A stretch of DNA of 64,000 nucleotides from Deltaproteobacteria bacterium (GTDB lineage Bacteria; Myxococcota_A; Polyangia; Nannocystales; Nannocystaceae). The translations under genes were made by a program, and so were the position numbers. The stretch lies in NCBI GenBank assembly GCA_016709225.1, contig JADJEE010000002.1:124001-188000 (forward strand), given 5' to 3'. The number at the start of each line of letters is the position of its first letter. Position 1 is the first letter of the stretch. This document shows positions 9,301 to 18,292 of the stretch, piece by piece. The notes under the pieces were generated by a model. It was not told the origin of the DNA and made no database searches. It saw nothing but the letters and a program-made list of their open reading frames with translations.

Positions 9301-9540
9301 GTCGAGAAGGTCTACTACGTGGCCAACGCCGATCCGACGAACGGACGGCTCGAGTTCGACGCCGACGTGCCGCTGACCCCGGGCAACAACCTGGTCGAGA
9401 TCCACGCGCGCCAGAGCGACGAGGTCGTCGCGATCAAGCGCATGTGGGTGCTGCGAACCTCCGGGCTGGCCGAGGCCCGTGCCAAGGGCGCCGCCTACGA
9501 CACGCGCGGCGAGCTGCGGGTCGACAAGTTCAACAAGTGA
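6334..9540 (+). CDS. S41-family C-terminal processing protease with Ig-like and SH3-like extensions
   Basis: The first half of this 1068-residue protein is a CtpA/Prc-type carboxyl-terminal protease. It has an N-terminal export signal (about residues 8-33), a helical domain, a PDZ domain (about 190-275, SFGGLGIEV...DMLPGDRIVQID) and the S41 domain (about 300-480). The catalytic Ser lies in GSASASE (395-401) and the catalytic Lys is K423 in TFGKGSVQV. Such proteases cut exported proteins near their C termini. The second half is unusual: two CARDB/NEW3-like beta-sandwich regions (about 619-720 and 745-850), an SH3-like module (about 864-925, DGWYRVELPDDGFAFV) and a further Ig-like segment (about 940-1040). 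Usual CtpA proteins have 400-550 residues, so this is about twice the family length. The extensions probably bind envelope polymers or partner proteins (inferred). A metalloprotease-like lipoprotein gene follows after 15 nt. Confidence 0.88.
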   Translation: MSSPGSAPKVGGFAPRLAGVMVAGSLLTAMGLTAWGEGHAQAQRHNPKDHARLSPAADATELRVLDWTLWNVSKYYVEPDRIDPKKMTRAGLHALENSIAEVLVEPVGDDRVRVKVGTAEQEFALDDVEALWAVGPRVREVFRFVARNVELSADEQQEAEYAIVAGVLATLDPHTNLLRPTDFADMKASTKGSFGGLGIEVGMRDGAITVIRVIDGNPASKVDMLPGDRIVQIDSESTVTMNINDAVGRLRGAVGTTVTVYVTRDGLDRPKPLKITRARIQLDSVIGDVLTETDASGRTRKVGLVAIPRNFAETTGAELRAKLDEFQQAGVEGVILDLRDNPGGLLNAAVDVADAFLSSGTIVSTVGVASPREESDANGRYDFPDLPLVVLADQGSASASEIVAGALRNQGRAVVLGRRTFGKGSVQVLHERKAGDKELALKLTIAQYLTPGDVSIQSVGVAPDVETIPVWIGAEHIAYFGRDRFDLLREESLSQHLVSDATGKERTAYGPVYFLDRGSVGEEDDTPVDGGKSKDKDRTIAGRNDKKPDSRTELLLEDSEIRMARDLVLRAPSANRDAMLESMDGFVREQAAQEQTRIAQSLAKRGVDWARGPDKQTGTPKLKVEIKSDKPGNVIKGGEKGTVTVTVTNVGDATAWQVRAISDSDYRYFDERELFFGKIDPGQSKSYPIKLSVAEQELSRTDRIDLHLFDQHGSKLAAGSQTSIDVSAQALARPEFAFGYAVIDDSSAGKNISGNGDGTLQVGERAIVRVWVKNTGESAALDAWVTLRNLAGDSVFLHSGRERLQKLEPGAVRSVDLDVEVMKESEVGDELLQVSVSDNKMAEVLTDNLHFDLTAPSTKLADATNGVVAASEVELFATPTGTPRVIARAKASSKFRSTARTDGWYRVELPDDGFAFVRAADVEVSGKGPSKAPAVETVFGVSPPKVALSSSPTQSDGESVKLSGVASDEDAVRDVFITVFNPSRDLFGDVEKVYYVANADPTNGRLEFDADVPLTPGNNLVEIHARQSDEVVAIKRMWVLRTSGLAEARAKGAAYDTRGELRVDKFNK

Positions 9541-9555
9541 GGAACGACCGCTGGC

Positions 9556-11520
9556 ATGCTGCGGACCCGCGCCGTGAACCATGCCCGCCCGACTGCCCGC
9601 GCCCTGCGGCTGCTGCATCCGCTGCGCGCGGCCGTGCTCGCGATCGCGGCCTGCAGTGAGGCCAGCCCCGGTCGCCCGAACGACCCGGCGCTGACCGGAC
9701 TCGAGCTGAGCCGCGTCGCACCCGAGCTCATCCTGCCCGGGACCGTGATCGCGATCGCCGGCGAGTCGTTCGTCGACAGCCCGTGGGGCAGCTCGCACCT
9801 CGCGCTGCTCGACCAGGGCATCACGTTGCCGCTGCGCTACGTCGACGCCCAGACCCTCGAGCTCGAGGTCGATGACGACGTGTTCGCCACCCTGGGCGGC
9901 GACGGGGCCAGCTTCGACGGCGAGGTCCAGGTCGAGGTGCGCAGCGAGGTCGACGGTCGGCTCTACCGCACGACGCCGCTGCCGACCGCGTGGTCGCTGC
10001 GGGCCGAGCTCGCGCCGCGCATCGACGACCTCGCCGAGACCGGCGTGATCTTCCCCAATGAGCCGATCACGATCATCGGGAGCGGCCTGCTGCTGCGCGG
10101 CGAGGGGGAGAGCGTGGCCGTGCTCGAGGGCTGCTTCACGCCCGCCGAAGGCGACGCTTGTGCGCCGATCGCCGCAACCGAGGTGCCGGTGATGGGCGCC
10201 GACCCGTTCGACCGCGAGCACGGCAGCTTTGCGTTCGTACCGACGATCGCCGGCATCGATCCCGGACGTTTCGTGGGCACGGTGCAGCTGCGCAACCGCC
10301 AGCGGGGCGGCGTCGTGCACGACAGCCCCCAGCTGGCCGTCGACTACGACCTGCAGCGTCCCATCGTCTACGGCGCATCGACCGACCACGCCAGCCTCGG
10401 GCAGTACGTCACCATCACCGGCGCGGGCTTCGTGGGCGACGACGGCTCGACCCTGCTCGACTTCGTGGGTGCGTTCACCGCCGACGCCGACGGCAGCGTC
10501 ATCGAGCTCGACGAGGTGCTGACGCCCGAGTTCGTCGACGGCCACACCATTCGCTACGTCATCAACGAGGACGACGCACTCGGCCAGCAGCTCGACATCC
10601 GCTACGGGCCCGGCAGCTTCGCCGGCACCGTCACGCCCCGCATCGCGTGGCAGGGCAGCGAGGTCGCCGGCGATGCCGCGCCGCTGTCGTTCGCGCTGCG
10701 GCCGGTGCGACAGGTGGTGTGGGTGCAGTTCCTGCCCAGCTACGTCGAGAGCCTTCGTGCATTCGGCCTGCGCGCCGTCGATGCCCAGGTGCGCGCGCGC
10801 GTGCTCGAGGTCATGCGCCGTGACTACGCCGGCATCGGTGTGGCGATCGTCGAGCAGCCGCCGGATGACTGGGCCCTGTTCGCGCAGATCGACGTCGGCG
10901 GCCCCGATCCCAACGGCCTGGGCCTGCTCGGCTACGACAACACGCCCGGCAAGGACACCGAGAACCAACGGCTCTACGACCACATCGGTGGCGTCAACGC
11001 GCAGACACAGGACGACGGCTTCCCCGGCTACGGTGGTGTGTTCATCGAGTCGTTGTTCGGCTACTCGCAGCACCCCGGCGCGCTGGCGATGCAGCTCTCA
11101 CCCGAGCCGCTGTTCGATGCGGTCTTCGACCGGTTCCGCCCCGACGTCGGCGGGCATCCGGTCGATGCCGCCGACCTCGCCGACGCACCGGCGCCGCTCG
11201 AGCGCGGTGCGTCGTGCCCCGCGAGCGATCGTCCGGGCCAGATTGCATGCGCGATCTGGGTCTTGGGCAGCATGGTCGGCTCGACGCTCAGCCACGAGCT
11301 CGGGCACTCACTGGGGCTCGCCGATCCCTACGGGCCCGACTTCCACGACGCCGGCGACGCGCCCGACCGCCTGATGGACGCCGACCGCCCCTTCCCCGAG
11401 CGCGCCGAGCTCGACGGCCAGGGCCCGGCGCGGTTCTGCGACGACGAGTACGCGTACCTGCGGCTGGTGCTACCGACCGACGCGCCGACCGATCCCAGTC
11501 CGCGGCCGGGCTGCTTCTGA
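9556..11520 (+). CDS. Lipoprotein with IPT/TIG-like domains and a metzincin-like HEXXH protease domain
   Basis: The 654-residue protein has a basic leader and a hydrophobic stretch ending in AIAAC, a plausible lipobox. Three beta-rich segments follow. Two begin with phrases typical of IPT/TIG domains (VAPELILPGTVIAIAGESF; GQYVTITGAGFVGDDG), and another is near NEPITIIGSGLLL. The C-terminal part carries STLSHELGHSLGLADP, an HEXXHXXGXXD zinc site, with a later Met (RLMDADRP) that could be the Met-turn, as in metzincins using Asp as third ligand. The protein is thus probably an envelope-anchored zinc endopeptidase. It starts 15 nt after the S41 protease gene, so the two are probably co-transcribed. 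Substrate unknown. Confidence 0.72.
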   Translation: MLRTRAVNHARPTARALRLLHPLRAAVLAIAACSEASPGRPNDPALTGLELSRVAPELILPGTVIAIAGESFVDSPWGSSHLALLDQGITLPLRYVDAQTLELEVDDDVFATLGGDGASFDGEVQVEVRSEVDGRLYRTTPLPTAWSLRAELAPRIDDLAETGVIFPNEPITIIGSGLLLRGEGESVAVLEGCFTPAEGDACAPIAATEVPVMGADPFDREHGSFAFVPTIAGIDPGRFVGTVQLRNRQRGGVVHDSPQLAVDYDLQRPIVYGASTDHASLGQYVTITGAGFVGDDGSTLLDFVGAFTADADGSVIELDEVLTPEFVDGHTIRYVINEDDALGQQLDIRYGPGSFAGTVTPRIAWQGSEVAGDAAPLSFALRPVRQVVWVQFLPSYVESLRAFGLRAVDAQVRARVLEVMRRDYAGIGVAIVEQPPDDWALFAQIDVGGPDPNGLGLLGYDNTPGKDTENQRLYDHIGGVNAQTQDDGFPGYGGVFIESLFGYSQHPGALAMQLSPEPLFDAVFDRFRPDVGGHPVDAADLADAPAPLERGASCPASDRPGQIACAIWVLGSMVGSTLSHELGHSLGLADPYGPDFHDAGDAPDRLMDADRPFPERAELDGQGPARFCDDEYAYLRLVLPTDAPTDPSPRPGCF

Positions 11521-11590
11521 GCGCACGCGGCGAGGCGACCGCGACGGGTGCGGCGGCCGCTCGACGCGAGCCGCGGCCACGCGCGACTGC

Positions 11591-11598
11591 GGTATCGT
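11591..11598 (+). promoter_or_regulatory. -10-like element before the SH3-like lipoprotein gene
   Basis: GGTATCGT ends 10 nt before GTG 11609. The alternative GTG at 11597 lies inside this element, which argues for the later start. Confidence 0.4.
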
Positions 11599-11608
11599 GC
11601 GACACATC

Positions 11609-12757
11609 GTGCCGTCGCAACTGCGTGTCGTCCTCGCCCTGCCCCTCGCGCTCGCGGTGCTCGCGTGCGCGCATCCGAAGACGACGACCGCGACGCCACC
11701 GCCACGGCCCGACGCCGCGGGCACGCAAGCGCAAGCCGGCGCGAACACGGCACCGACCACGCCCACGCTCGATCCCGCGGTGGTGGAACGTGCCGCCGTC
11801 GACGATCGCACGTGGACGCTGCTCGGCGGCAACCCTGAAACCACGATGTTCGCCGTGGTCGGCCGTCGCGGTGCGCTGCGTTGGACCGAGGACGGACCGC
11901 CGGTGATCGCACAGATCGGCGACCCGGCGTTCGAGCGGCTCGGGGTCGTCGAGCAGACCGACACCCGCGTGCGCGTGCTGATGCGACCGAGCGGTGGCTT
12001 CGCGCACCTGCTCGTGTGGCTCGACAAGGCCGACCTCGCGCCGCAGCTGGCCGCGAAGACACCGCTGCGAACCGACGCGACGCTCCGGACCGCGCCCGAC
12101 GACGGCGCGATCGAGCTCGCCAACGACATGCCGGTGCGCGTGCTGGGTCGCGAAGGCGACGCCGTGCAGGTGCGCAGCGACGACGACCGCTTCAGCGGGT
12201 GGGTCGCCGCCAGCGAGCTCGTGCCGACGTTCAGCTCGGTTGCCTTCGAGTACCCGGCAATCGACGCGCAGATCGAGGGCGCGCTGGCCATCGCGCAGCG
12301 CCCCGGCGGCAAGGTCATGTTCCGTCTGCCGACCGAGGCGTCCCCCCACGAGGTCCGGATCGTCCGCGTGCGCAAGGGCTGGACCGAGGTCGAGTTGGTC
12401 GAGCGCTGCGTGCCCGGCGTGCGCGTGCACGGCTGGGTGCGCGCGAAGCAGGTCGAGCAGATCGGGCCCATGGGTACCGGCTGGGGCTGCGGCCGCGGGC
12501 AAGGCAGCGTGATCCCGCGCTGGGGCGAGCTCGAGTCGGCGCCGGCCGTGAAGCTCACCGCCGACACCGCGCTGTCGACCCTCGACGGTCAGCGCGTGGG
12601 TCGTGTGGTCGGCACCCTCGAGGCGCGCCGGGGTGGCGACGGCGAGCTCCGCATCCACACCCCGTGGGGCCTGTTGCCGATCCGCGCCGAGGGTCCCGCG
12701 AACCCACCGCCGACAGCGACTGCGGCTACGTCAGCAACTCCGTCAGCGGCCCGTTGA
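11609..12757 (+). CDS. Lipoprotein with SH3-like repeats
   Basis: The 382-residue protein begins with a lipoprotein signal (VVLALPLALAVLAC) and a Thr/Pro/Ala-rich linker of about 35 residues. The body contains at least two SH3b-like units. One is LRTDATLRTAPDDGAIELANDMPVRVLG followed by GWVAASELV; a later one carries KGWTEVELVERCVPGVRVHGWVRAKQV. The tail (about 370-382) is rich in Pro, Ala and Thr. SH3b modules often bind peptidoglycan or envelope proteins, so an envelope role is inferred; no catalytic motif is visible. GTG 11609 was preferred over GTG 11597 because the latter lies within the predicted -10 element. The last 32 nt overlap the 3' end of the convergent DUF1552 gene. Confidence 0.65.
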   Translation: MPSQLRVVLALPLALAVLACAHPKTTTATPPPRPDAAGTQAQAGANTAPTTPTLDPAVVERAAVDDRTWTLLGGNPETTMFAVVGRRGALRWTEDGPPVIAQIGDPAFERLGVVEQTDTRVRVLMRPSGGFAHLLVWLDKADLAPQLAAKTPLRTDATLRTAPDDGAIELANDMPVRVLGREGDAVQVRSDDDRFSGWVAASELVPTFSSVAFEYPAIDAQIEGALAIAQRPGGKVMFRLPTEASPHEVRIVRVRKGWTEVELVERCVPGVRVHGWVRAKQVEQIGPMGTGWGCGRGQGSVIPRWGELESAPAVKLTADTALSTLDGQRVGRVVGTLEARRGGDGELRIHTPWGLLPIRAEGPANPPPTATAATSATPSAAR

Positions 12758-14183
12758 CGTACTCCGGCGCGCCGAAGCTGTCGAAGCCATCGATGCCGAG
12801 CGCCTGTCCGACCGTGACGAACAGGTCGTTCATCGTGCGCTCGTTGCCGAAGTCGTAGTGGCCCGGCCGCAGCGCGCCGCCGGCGGTGCCGAGCAACAGC
12901 AACGGCATGTCCGTATAGGCATGGGTCGGGCCCTCGGCGACCTCCGTCACGCACACGATGACGGTGTTGTCGAGCACCGGCGAGCCATCGACATCGAGGC
13001 TGTTCGCCAGCGCGTCGCCGAAGTACGCCAGCTGCTGCGAGTAGAAGGTGCTGATCGCACTCAGGCACTCCATCGCGGTCTGCTGCGCGGTCGAGAGCCC
13101 CTGCGGGATGCCGCCCGCGGTGCCGACCGAGATATGCGAGATGGTGTGCTGCGCGGTGTTGAGGCCCGAGCCGCAGGTGTCGACCTCGGGCGGGCACGCC
13201 AGCGCGTCCCACGGCGCCGACGGGATCAGATCGCGGAAGTCGAACACCGACTGCGCGCCCGACCACTGCAGCGTCGCGACCCTGGTGGCGTCGCAGCCGA
13301 GGCCCGCGGCGACCAGATCCATCTGCAGCTGCCCGAGGGTCGGGATCATCTGGTTCTGGTGGATCTGCGCGTCGTCGACGGTCGGCTCCGGCGGCTTGGC
13401 GCAGTAGGCCCCGACCTTGATGCGGTCCTCGAGCTCGCGCACCAGCGTGAGGTGCTTGTCGAGCCGTTGCTGGTCCTGCGCGCCGAGCTTGCCGTTGATA
13501 CGGGCGAAGTCGTCCTGCACGAGGTCGAGGATGCTCTTGCGCTGCGCGACCACCTTCTCGAGCTCGGCCTTGGCCGCGTCGGAGTCGGGGATGTTCGCGA
13601 ACAGCCGCGTGAAGACCTTGCGCGGGTCGGCCTCGGAGGGCACCACGCCGGCCTGACCACCGCCGTCGGCGTAGCTGATGTACTCGGTCGCGCCACCACC
13701 GAACGTGATGATGCCGGTCTCGACCGAGCGCAGCTGATCGGCGTTGCCGAGGTGCTTGGCGACCTCCTGATCGAAGCTGACGTCCGCGCCCCAACCCACG
13801 TCGCCGAACTGGGTCGACTCGATGTCCTTGAACGGGCGCGCCGTGAGCACCGAGGTCATGCCCTTGACGTGGCCGTTGCCGGGCAGCGCCTCGGCGGCGG
13901 CCATGCGCACGCCCGAGAGGATCGTCAGCTGCGGCCGCAGCGTCGGGGTGTCGAGCGGCGCGAGGATCGGCGAGGCCACCCACTGCGTGCCGCCGCTGCC
14001 CCCCGGGCGCCAGTTGCCGAGCACGGTGCCGGTGCTCGTGTACCAGACCACCAGCCGCTTGGGCGCGAGCCCGTCGGCCGCCCTGGCGCGGCGACGCGGC
14101 AGCATCACCTCGAGCATCGGCAGCGTGAGGCCGATGCCGGCGGTGCCGCGCAGCAGCGTGCGTCGCGACATTCGCAGCGTCAT
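12726..14183 (-). CDS. DUF1552 protein with Tat signal
   Basis: The 485-residue protein belongs to the DUF1552 family known from planctomycetes and myxobacteria. It starts with a twin-arginine signal (MSRRTLLRGTAGIGLTLPML), so it is probably exported folded. Recognisable stretches are KRLVVWYTSTGTVLGNWRP near the N terminus and SVDNTVIVCVTEVAEGPTHAYTDMPLL-like sequence toward the C terminus (DNTVIVCVTEVAEGPTHAY). These resemble the alkaline-phosphatase/sulfatase-like fold proposed for DUF1501/DUF1552 relatives. Its ATG 14183 overlaps the TGA of the DUF1592 gene as ATGA, so the pair is translationally coupled. The two families are nearly always found together, which implies a joint extracytoplasmic function. 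That function is not established. Confidence 0.85.
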   Translation of the reverse strand: MTLRMSRRTLLRGTAGIGLTLPMLEVMLPRRRARAADGLAPKRLVVWYTSTGTVLGNWRPGGSGGTQWVASPILAPLDTPTLRPQLTILSGVRMAAAEALPGNGHVKGMTSVLTARPFKDIESTQFGDVGWGADVSFDQEVAKHLGNADQLRSVETGIITFGGGATEYISYADGGGQAGVVPSEADPRKVFTRLFANIPDSDAAKAELEKVVAQRKSILDLVQDDFARINGKLGAQDQQRLDKHLTLVRELEDRIKVGAYCAKPPEPTVDDAQIHQNQMIPTLGQLQMDLVAAGLGCDATRVATLQWSGAQSVFDFRDLIPSAPWDALACPPEVDTCGSGLNTAQHTISHISVGTAGGIPQGLSTAQQTAMECLSAISTFYSQQLAYFGDALANSLDVDGSPVLDNTVIVCVTEVAEGPTHAYTDMPLLLLGTAGGALRPGHYDFGNERTMNDLFVTVGQALGIDGFDSFGAPEYVNGPLTELLT

Positions 14184-15874
14184 GGGCCTGCCTCCGCGTC
14201 GGGGTCGGTGCGGTAGAGGAACGCAGGGGTCTGCGTCAGCTCGAGCAGCAGCGTGCGCACGTTGCCGTCCGAAGCCGCGAACGCGTCGGCGAGCGCGTCG
14301 GTGCTGCAGGCGTCGAGCTCGCCCTCGCCGCGGCCGTATGCGTAGTGGAACCACTGCCGCACCATGCACTCCCGCACGGTGTCGCTCTCGGCCAGCAGCG
14401 CCGCCAGCTCGGTGTGATCGGCGAAGCTGCCCTGCGCGTCGCCGGTGGCGATGGTGCCGCTGGGATCGATCGACAGCCCGCGATCGTCGTCGCGCCAGCG
14501 ACCGATGGCGTCGTAGTGATCGAACGCGAAGCCGGGCGGGTTGATCACGCGGTGGCAGCCCGAGCAGGGCTGGTTGGCGGTCAGCTCCTCGAGCTGCTCG
14601 CGCTGGGTCTTGGTCGGATCGGGCGCCGGCAGCTGCGTGTCGACGTTGCAGGGTGGCGGCGGCGGCGGCGAGCACAGCAGCTGCTCGAGCACGAACTTGC
14701 CGCGGTACACCGGCGAGGGCTGGGCCTCGTGGGCGAGCGCGGACATCATCGCGCCCTGGCTGAGCAAGCCGCTGCCGCGACGCGGGTCGAGCTCGACACG
14801 GACGAAGCCGTCGCCTGCCGGGACCGGGAGCCCGTAGAAGCTGGCCAGCTCGGCGTCGACGAAGGTCGCCGGGGTCGTGAGCAGATCGCCCAGCGTACCG
14901 TTGCGCGCGCGCACGACGTCGTCGACGAACAGCGCCATCTCGGTGAGCATGCCGTCGGCGACTGCGGGCGTGAACGCGGCGTCGTTCTTGTGCAGCGTCG
15001 GCACGGCCGTGACGCGGGCCCACTGCAGATGGAAGTCCTGCACCGCCCGGGCCCCGCGCTCGTCGTCGATCATCTGCTCGGCCATCGCGCGCACGTCGGC
15101 GGCGGCGTCGAGCTGGCCCGCCGCCGCGGCGTCGAGCAGCGCGTCGTCGGGCGTGGTGCCCCACAGCAGGTACGACAGGCGGGTCGCGGTCTCGTAGCCG
15201 TCGAGCCGTCGCGCACCGCCCTGGTCGGGATCGGGCATGCCGATCTCGACCCGATAGAGGAACGAGGGCGACTGCAGCATCGCCGCGACGACCATCTCGA
15301 TGGCCTTGTCGAAGCCGAACTCGGCCTTCTGCGCGCCGTAGAAGCCCTGATACGCGGTGAGTTCGTCGGCGAGGAGCGGCCGCCGCAGCGCGCGTCGACC
15401 GAAGCCCTCGATGAAGCTCGCCGCGCAGGCATCCTCGCCGTCGGCCACCGGATCGCAACCCAGCAGCGTCGGCAGGTCGGCGACGGCGGTGGTCGCCAGC
15501 GCGAGCGCGGCGGCCTCGTAGTCCTCGACCACGCTGGCGCTCATCGGCGTGCTCGCGGCACCGTTGGTGAAGCCGAGCTGCAGCGACTCGGGGATGAAGT
15601 TCTTGCCCGGCGCCGTGGTATCGCCCAGCAGATCGTGGACGGTGTTGTCGTACTCCCAGCGCGTCAGCCGACGTACCGGTGAGGTCTGTACGCTGGGGGT
15701 CTCGCAGCCAGCGGCGACGCCGGTGTCGCCCTCGCCCGAGCCGCCCTCACCGCTGGCCGAGGCCTCGGTACCCGCCCCCTCGTCGGCACCGGCGGCGCCG
15801 TCGAGGCCGCGGTAGCACGACGCGAGCAGGCCGCCCACCAGCACCACTGCGGTCCGCGTCACCGGTCCGCGCAT
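14180..15874 (-). CDS. DUF1592/DUF1588-family lipoprotein with a haem-c-type CSGCH motif
   Basis: The 564-residue protein has a lipoprotein signal (VVLVGGLLASC) and an Asp/Glu/Gly/Ser linker. The domain set typical of this family follows: DUF1587 (RRLTRWEYDNTVHDLLGD, about residue 72), DUF1595 (GRRALRRPLLADELTAY), DUF1592 (LSYLLWGTTPDDALLDAA), DUF1588 (LLSQGAMMSALAHEAQPSPVYRGKF as two adjoining blocks) and DUF1585 (RQWFHYAYGRGEGELDAC). Within DUF1588 a CSGCH sequence (about residue 446) has the CXXCH form that binds haem c. This suggests an electron-transfer step. ATG 15874 was chosen for its signal; GTG 15889 is an alternative. The partner DUF1552 gene overlaps its stop codon. Confidence 0.85.
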   Translation of the reverse strand: MRGPVTRTAVVLVGGLLASCYRGLDGAAGADEGAGTEASASGEGGSGEGDTGVAAGCETPSVQTSPVRRLTRWEYDNTVHDLLGDTTAPGKNFIPESLQLGFTNGAASTPMSASVVEDYEAAALALATTAVADLPTLLGCDPVADGEDACAASFIEGFGRRALRRPLLADELTAYQGFYGAQKAEFGFDKAIEMVVAAMLQSPSFLYRVEIGMPDPDQGGARRLDGYETATRLSYLLWGTTPDDALLDAAAAGQLDAAADVRAMAEQMIDDERGARAVQDFHLQWARVTAVPTLHKNDAAFTPAVADGMLTEMALFVDDVVRARNGTLGDLLTTPATFVDAELASFYGLPVPAGDGFVRVELDPRRGSGLLSQGAMMSALAHEAQPSPVYRGKFVLEQLLCSPPPPPPCNVDTQLPAPDPTKTQREQLEELTANQPCSGCHRVINPPGFAFDHYDAIGRWRDDDRGLSIDPSGTIATGDAQGSFADHTELAALLAESDTVRECMVRQWFHYAYGRGEGELDACSTDALADAFAASDGNVRTLLLELTQTPAFLYRTDPDAEAGP

Positions 15875-15879
15875 GCAAA

Positions 15880-15909
15880 CGGCCGCCACCCTGGTCAGGA
15901 TGGCGGCCG
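15880..15909 (-). terminator. Terminator-like hairpin after clpX
   Basis: CGGCCGCCA (15880-15888) and TGGCGGCCG (15901-15909) form a perfect 9-bp stem with a 12-nt loop, 55 nt beyond the clpX stop. On the minus strand the stem is followed by TTTGC. It sits immediately before the ATG of the DUF1592 gene, so it separates the two transcription units. Confidence 0.55.
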
Positions 15910-15963
15910 AGGCCGAAGCCGGTCAAGGCGTACGATCGGTGGCCGCGGCCACCATCGCGTCAG

Positions 15964-17226
<1,263 letters not shown>

Positions 17227-17260
17227 CTGGTCTTCCTTCCCACTCTCGTCTTCACCCGCA

Positions 17261-17908
17261 TCAGGCGGGGGTCTGCGGTCGGGTGACGACCTCGTCGACC
17301 AAGCCGTAGCGCTTCGCCGTGTCGGCATCCATGAACTTGTCGCGGTCGGTGTCCCGCAGGATCTCTTCGATGTCGCGCCCGCAGTGCTGCGCGAGGATCT
17401 CGTTGAGGCGGGCCTTGAGTCGCAGCACCTCGCGGGCCTGGATCTCGATGTCGGTCGCCTGGCCCTGCGCACCGCCGTGGGGCTGGTGGATCATGATGCG
17501 GGCGTTGGGCAGCGCGAAGCGCTTCTTCGGCGCACCGGCGGCGAGGATCACGGCGCCCATCGAGGCGGCCTGGCCGAGGCAGTAGGTCGCGACCGGTGCC
17601 TTGACGTGCTGCATCGTGTCGTAGATCGCCAGGCCCGCAGTGACCACACCACCGGGCGAGTTGATGTACAGACGGATGTCCTTCTCGGGGTCTTCCGACT
17701 CGAGGTACAGCAGCTGGGCGATGATGACGTTCGCCACCTGATCGTTGATGGGGGTGCCGAGGAACACGATGCGGTCCTTCAGCAGCCGGCTGTAGATGTC
17801 CCACGAGCGTTCGCCCCGATGGGTCTGCTCGATGACGAAGGGGATGCTCGCCTGTGGCTCTCCCCAGTAGAGGTCCGGCATGCCGGCGCGGCCGTCGCGA
17901 TCGTTCAT
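17261..17908 (-). CDS. clpP: ClpP ATP-dependent Clp protease proteolytic subunit
   Basis: ClpP forms the tetradecameric serine-peptidase chamber used by ClpX. The 215-residue protein has all hallmarks: RIVFLGTPINDQVANVIIAQ, YINSPGGVVTAGLAIYDTM, the catalytic Ser in GQAASMGA, the His in MIHQPHGG and the Asp in DTDRDKFMDAD, with KRYGLVDEVV at the C terminus. ATG 17908 has a clear AGGAG-type ribosome site 6 nt upstream; the internal ATG at 17881 would drop part of the N-terminal axial loop. Unusually, an opposite-strand small gene separates it from tig, so clpP probably has its own promoter, which I could not identify. Confidence 0.97.
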   Translation of the reverse strand: MNDRDGRAGMPDLYWGEPQASIPFVIEQTHRGERSWDIYSRLLKDRIVFLGTPINDQVANVIIAQLLYLESEDPEKDIRLYINSPGGVVTAGLAIYDTMQHVKAPVATYCLGQAASMGAVILAAGAPKKRFALPNARIMIHQPHGGAQGQATDIEIQAREVLRLKARLNEILAQHCGRDIEEILRDTDRDKFMDADTAKRYGLVDEVVTRPQTPA

Positions 17909-17991
17909 GAATCTCCTCGTTCTCGCACCTGCATCACACGCTGCCCCCGAGGTCGTGCCAGCGGGTGGGTCGCGTTGTCGAGCATCACTTG

Positions 17992-17999
17992 GCTATGTT
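17992..17999 (+). promoter_or_regulatory. -10-like element before the small gene between clpP and tig
   Basis: GCTATGTT ends 8 nt before ATG 18008 on the plus strand, with the same sequence and spacing seen at other predicted leaderless starts in this window. Confidence 0.35.
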
Positions 18000-18007
18000 G
18001 TACGGCC

Positions 18008-18292
18008 ATGCCCCCCGATGCAAGTGCTGCCATCGGCGGCAATTCCGGCCGCTGGAGCGCATGTTGTGGGCCACGCGTGCCGCGGCGGAACGCAACGATG
18101 TGCGATGCGTTCCGATGCGGCGCCACCGGCACGCGTGCCGGCGGTCGTCCCGATGTGTGCCGCACCGCGCGAGCCCGCGGCGTAAACCCGGCTGCACACG
18201 TGCAGACGCCCGCACCGAGCCGTGGCACGGCGACCGCAGGTGCCGCCGTGCACACGCCCGCGCGGGCGCCAATCGGGCAGGTCGGCGACTAG
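18008..18292 (+). CDS. Small Cys-containing hypothetical protein (94 aa) between clpP and tig
   Basis: I do not recognise this protein. The frame starts at ATG 18008, encodes 94 residues and contains five Cys (ACCGPR, MCDAFRCGATG, DVCRTA), many Arg, and an Ala/Thr/Pro-rich C-terminal third. No signal peptide or membrane segment is visible. Two things support it as a gene: a GCTATGTT element exactly 8 nt upstream, and a stop that interlocks with the tig stop as CTAG (18289-18292), the same arrangement as glpK and its convergent neighbour. Against it, third-position G/C is about 73%, below its neighbours. It fills what would otherwise be a 380-nt empty gap (17909-18288). It could instead be non-coding spacer. 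Confidence 0.4.
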   Translation: MPPDASAAIGGNSGRWSACCGPRVPRRNATMCDAFRCGATGTRAGGRPDVCRTARARGVNPAAHVQTPAPSRGTATAGAAVHTPARAPIGQVGD

